From Isoetes taiwanensis (lineage: Eukaryota; Streptophyta; Lycopodiopsida; Isoetales; Isoetaceae): a DNA stretch of 64,000 bases. Location: contig JAJEKV010000005.1 in the NCBI GenBank assembly GCA_021234155.1, positions 23,761,584-23,825,583 of the forward strand. The letters run 5' to 3'. Positions within the stretch are counted from its first letter, which is position 1; every line of letters begins with the position of its first letter. Positions 60,500-64,000 of this stretch are shown here, one piece after another. The notes beneath the pieces are model-generated. The model saw nothing but the letters and a program-made list of their open reading frames with translations, made no database searches and had not been told where the DNA came from. A program made the position numbers and the translations under genes.

Positions 60500-60850
60500 C
60501 CCGTTAGCTGGCGTTGAAGGTAACTTCCCCTTTCAAGCAATCTATATTGGCTTTTGCGTGATGCCAAGAATTCCATACCAACAATTAGATCATATTTGCC
60601 AATATCCATTATCTCGCACCCAAGGCAACCGGTGCACCGGCAACCGCATCTTAAGGTTAATGCGACGCCATGAGTGTGTCCGATCTTACCACCGGCTAAA
60701 GTGACGGGCTTCGGCCGGATCTCAAAGTTTCAAAGCCGCAATACCGGGCCATTCTAGGAGAAGCAAAATTATGTGTACCACCCGTATCCATCGTAATTAT
60801 AAAAGGTTTGCTGCCTACTTGACCTATGGTGGAAATAACGGTAGGCTGAC
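60500..60850 (-). pseudogene. chromovirus protease
   Basis: FIITMDTGGTHNFAS (about 60760-60805) holds the catalytic D-T-G followed by G-T-H-N-F, where the family has D-T/S-G-S/A-T-H-N-F. The second landmark, YDLIVGMEFLASRKANIDC, is at about 60540-60595. Frame breaks lie between. Confidence 0.82.
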
Positions 60851-60952
60851 TTTCAAAGCATTGCCGGCTTCAATGGCTGCAAGGATATGGGACTCACCGC
60901 GAATGTATTCGGGAGCCTCCTCCTCGACAGTAGTGTCGACTCCGAGATCGCC

Positions 60953-62121
60953 TCAATCGAGGTCGGCCATGGCTACCGCGGTAGTCAGGTGACATAAGGG
61001 CAATTCTCGCGATGAAGTGCCCAGTCGCGATACACCGTAACATGCCTTATCTCTACGTGAGCTCGCTCTCGAGCCCTCTTTGGGAATAGACTGTAAGAGA
61101 TTCTCGAACTTCCTACCGACATTATTCGGTTTGTCGGGCATGTTGAAGGTGACTTTCTTTCCCGGCGGCGTTAAGAGTTCTCACCGAGAGGGCCCCTGAC
61201 TTGGTGAACGGGGTTTGTAAGGTGTGGACGCGCGCGTGGGTCAGTAAGGGGCGGGGACGCTGCACCGGTTTCTTGGTGTATCCTCCTCGAGGCTCAATGC
61301 CTTAGCCTCACCTCTCCGCAGAATCGATTTCGGTCTATGGCATTAACCATTCGCTTAATTGATGGGGCTAACCCTTCAATGTATCCCTCCAATCGCCTCT
61401 TTTCGTTCATTCCCCCTGCACATACACCTCAAAGCGCATGAATTCATCGGTGTAGGCCCGGACCGACATACCCTTTCGCTTCTAACCCGTAAAGGTGTCG
61501 GATTTGTTGGCATTTGTGCGCACGAGGCACATAATGCGACTTTAAAAGCTTTGGCAAACTTCCGAATTTGCATCCCGCTTCTATCCGATGCTTGGCTCTA
61601 GCATAGCCCTTCCACCAAATACCAGGCCTCAGTAGGTTTGTGGTGGCAACCTTGCCTCGTATCTTTTTCTCGTCATGCCATAAGATTTCCCAAACTCCTT
61701 CATCTCGGCCCAACCAGACTCGCATTCAGCCCGCCTCTAGATTTCCCATCAAACCGGGCCAATTTCCTATTTTCCATATACCGGTTATGGTATCAACCGC
61801 CTTACCTACTCTTTGTCCCCGGCTTTGCATTGTCACCAGATGATACTGACGCCTCGTGAGGACACGTATGGCGATGGTGAAGATGTAGCACTATCCCTTG
61901 AGGAACTTCGATGGCGCTTTGGAACGGTGCTTCCTTCCGCGTATGGACGGGGGCTTGGTTCAAAAAGTGGTCACCGGGTGGTGGACTTGGCGGTAAATCG
62001 GGGTAACTCCGCCCATTCTCCCCGCATAGGCTCGCGGTGGGTTGGCATTCAAGATGTAAGTTTGCAGCCAACTAACCGCCGCTTCATCAACATTAGTTCT
62101 TGCTCGGTGTTAATCTGCTAG
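60953..62121 (-). pseudogene. chromovirus gag
   Basis: Gag helices are seen in mixed frames: KGMSVRAYTDEFMRFEVY (about 61425-61480) is the retrotransposon gag pattern S-V-x-x-Y-x-x-x-F. A knuckle remnant CYGVSR...ELPLCH is at about 60990-61045. The basic/serine-rich N-terminal part reaches 62.1 kb without a clear start codon. Confidence 0.7.
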
Positions 62122-62130
62122 CATTCGAGG

Positions 62131-63070
62131 GTGTGCCACGCGTTAACGGCCGGCGTTAGCACCGCCTATAGTGAGCATAAATAAGGTATCTCATAAAGAA
62201 GATCATTTCGAAGAGTACAATAGGAAAGATCTTTATTATAAGTGAGAAATAAATATTACATTGAAAGTCATTACATTGAAGGCGCTTAAAAATTCTTAAA
62301 GTTATATGGATATAGAGGTAGACACTTTACATTGGCCAAGTTTTTTCAACTCACACATAACATAGAAAACAAAATTGAGGGGACCAGGCCTAGGGTTCGC
62401 GAAAGGGTACAAGATAGAGTAGCGAACGCCTCGGCATGACCTCTCACTAACTTGTAGCAGCCCAAAGCCCGGATGATAACAAAGTTGGTAATCCGCCAGG
62501 GGCTGATGATGAGGAGATTAAAGAGCCTTCTCAAAGCATAGAAAATCTGCCACAAGTGATCGCTATGCCAGCAAAAAAAGCTTCATGCCTTGTTATGTCC
62601 CAATAGTCCCATGTTCGAAGCGAAGAGTTTGTCAGAAGTCCTCAAAGGCCCGCTCTCCGAGAATGTTAACTACTTCCAAGCCTTTAGCGGGATCATAGGG
62701 CTCTCCTTCTTCTTCTTCGTGTTCCCTTCCTCATAATCACCGCCTCATTCCGGGTATTCCCCATACCGCTGGTCAGTAGTCCTGCCTCGAGGCCCCGGAT
62801 CGCCTCGTCAGATCCGGGTTGGCAATTTTTCTTCATATTCTTCAAATCCCTCGTCTGCAAGACGGTAGAAATGAATATACCATGTGGAACAGTTTCTTAC
62901 ATTCTAACTCTAATAGATACAAGGGAGTATCATGGGAAAACAATTTAATTGTATTCAACGATACAAGAATCATAATTCATAAGAAAGGCACGTACATTAT
63001 AGAATGGCTAATGAATTGCCAAGTCAAAATTTTACAACTATACGCAATACGAAATGCGTGATACAATTGT
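62131..63070. other. no recognised gene
   Basis: Between gag and the 254-codon frame. Contains a 69-codon minus frame (62346-62555) and an acidic coding-like stretch near 62640-62780 on the minus strand (Arg-rich run from GAAGAAGAAG on the reverse). No primer-binding site or LTR start was found. Confidence 0.35.
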
Positions 63071-63835
63071 CTAAGAACTAGGTCCCCCCTCTTCATCCAT
63101 AGGCCGAGGAGGTGGTGGCGGCGGTCGATGTCGTAACAAAGTCACCCCTGGGTCTACTGTGGCACCAATGGAGGCAACCTTCGGTGGATAGGCAACGACC
63201 AATTGGGTCCGTGGGAGTTTCATACTCATCCAGGGTGCAATATCCTGCCCCAAGGCCGTCAAGGCAAGATCCCGTCGTACGAGTACGTAAGTAAGCGTAC
63301 GATAGGGAAGCTTCTTGTGCCCTGCCAATGTGGAAAGAGCACGGAGGGTCCACCATGAAGCCTCGGCCTCTGGCCCTAAGTCCCGGGCTACAAAAAGAAC
63401 TTGCCCCTGCCGAAAAGCTGATAGGAAGAAGCGAGTGAGGTGGTTTCCCAATACTTTTCCTTGCGGAGTCTCTGACGTGGCAACCTCCTTATCCAAGTCC
63501 ATAGGGACTTCTTCTTCCTTGAGTTCCTGCTGCTCTTCCTTCAAATGAGCAGGATTATGGTATAAATCCTCTCCCTCCTCATCCGAACCGGAGGGAACTT
63601 CGACCATGTTAATGTTTGGGACATGAGGCCCCATAGCGGTAAAGGCATCCCAAGTGGGGGTGAGATGGCGGATCCCGATGATCACCAGGTTCGAAGAGAT
63701 GGCGGATCCTCGCATCACCGCCCCCCGGCCGTAGCAAAGTCTAAGCTGGCTCAATGGTCTCCTCGGGTGGAATTGGAGTAACCGGCCGCACCTCCGGGGA
63801 AGGTCAATAGGAGCAAAGTCGATGAAATCATCCAT
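63071..63835 (-). CDS. hypothetical protein, 254 codons
   Basis: The longest open frame in the window, ATG at 63833-63835, stop at 63071-63073. The product has an acidic middle (EEGEDLY, EEQQELKEEEVPMDLDKE, residues about 85-115), then a folded-looking part (LTRFFLSAFRQGQVLFVARD, residues 133-152), and a basic, proline-rich end (LLRHRPPPPPPRPMDEEG). There is no signal peptide or membrane helix. I recognise no family. It lies on the same strand as the chromovirus, 0.95 kb upstream of gag, so it may be an extra element ORF, part of another element, or an exon of a host gene. Confidence 0.45.
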   Translation of the reverse strand: MDDFIDFAPIDLPRRCGRLLQFHPRRPLSQLRLCYGRGAVMRGSAISSNLVIIGIRHLTPTWDAFTAMGPHVPNINMVEVPSGSDEEGEDLYHNPAHLKEEQQELKEEEVPMDLDKEVATSETPQGKVLGNHLTRFFLSAFRQGQVLFVARDLGPEAEASWWTLRALSTLAGHKKLPYRTLTYVLVRRDLALTALGQDIAPWMSMKLPRTQLVVAYPPKVASIGATVDPGVTLLRHRPPPPPPRPMDEEGGPSS

Positions 63836-64000
63836 ACAAGATTCGCTAACTCATAGAGTACATGGTCCTTGCGCCCGACGCTTAAACCATGCCTATATGC
63901 TCATCTTCTTCCTCCTGGAAGGCTCGTGAAGTTTGCCTTTCATCGGCAATGTCTCATCCTCAACGCATCGATCCATGAGGATGGCTAGGCAAAGGCAACT
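63836..64000. other. right edge
   Basis: Nothing assigned. Minus-strand frames continue open in pieces with an acidic EEEDEH run, possibly the upstream part of the unknown protein. Confidence 0.3.

Larger units (their letters stand above)
55198..62130 (-). mobile_element. Ty3/Gypsy chromovirus, 5' LTR not seen
   Basis: Minus strand. The 3' LTR is 55198-56771, the polypurine tract follows, then chromodomain (57.54-57.59 kb), integrase (57.68-58.76), RNase H (about 58.96-59.42), reverse transcriptase (59.54-60.33), protease (60.52-60.84) and gag with a damaged zinc knuckle (60.96 to about 62.1). The chromodomain after integrase defines chromoviruses, whose copies are targeted to chromatin carrying particular histone marks. 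The region is more GC-rich than the rest of the window. Frames break often. No sequence matching the LTR start (TGTGGTGACTCC) appears between 62.1 and 64.0 kb, so the 5' end lies outside, is deleted, or is displaced by an insertion. Confidence 0.86.

Overview
The window is plant nuclear DNA from a large, retrotransposon-filled genome. The plant signs are a eukaryotic exon/intron gene for a PrmA-type ribosomal protein L11 methyltransferase of the organellar plant kind, Copia and Ty3/Gypsy LTR elements of plant lineages (including a Tat-like element and a chromovirus), a plant-type trihelix DNA-binding domain, and a candidate tRNA-derived SINE. I cannot name the species. The repeat-packed introns and old LTR debris would fit a fern, a gymnosperm or a large angiosperm genome. 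No intact protein-coding gene is visible: nearly every recognisable coding segment carries frameshifts.

Layout. At 941-8760 there is a nested set. A 191-bp tandem duplication was hit by a minus-strand Copia element (1259-8711, target duplication CTTGT). That element was later hit by a non-coding 2.4-kb LTR element (4216-6651, target duplication GGGTC, two identical 189-bp LTRs). From 11834 to 14340 lie five exons of the L11 methyltransferase on the plus strand, with preserved splice signals but several one- or two-base indels; its largest intron holds a minus-strand Copia fragment, and another Copia fragment (plus strand) lies upstream. A degraded plus-strand Copia element follows at 14511-16560.

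From 17490 to 22375 is a truncated minus-strand Gypsy element. Its complete relative is at 35717-45371: two long LTRs (1877 and 1849 bp), target duplication CCAAT, and the minus-strand order gag, protease, an extra archaeal-type RNase H, reverse transcriptase, the usual RNase H, integrase. The position of the extra RNase H ahead of the reverse transcriptase is the most unusual thing I found. Between these two elements, and from 45.4 to 54.5 kb, the sequence is AT-rich and mostly unassignable, with short tandem duplications, a candidate SINE and LTR-like debris.

Near the right end a minus-strand trihelix domain fragment (54505-54930) abuts a minus-strand chromovirus (3' LTR 55198-56771; chromodomain, integrase, RNase H, reverse transcriptase, protease and gag up to about 62.1 kb). 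Its 5' LTR is not seen. The last 1.9 kb carries a 254-codon minus-strand open frame of unknown nature.

The genes do not form a pathway. The window is one decayed or poorly sequenced organellar methyltransferase locus and a stack of retroelement insertions whose order can be partly read. Because nearly identical LTRs sit beside heavily frameshifted coding regions, part of the apparent decay may be assembly error.
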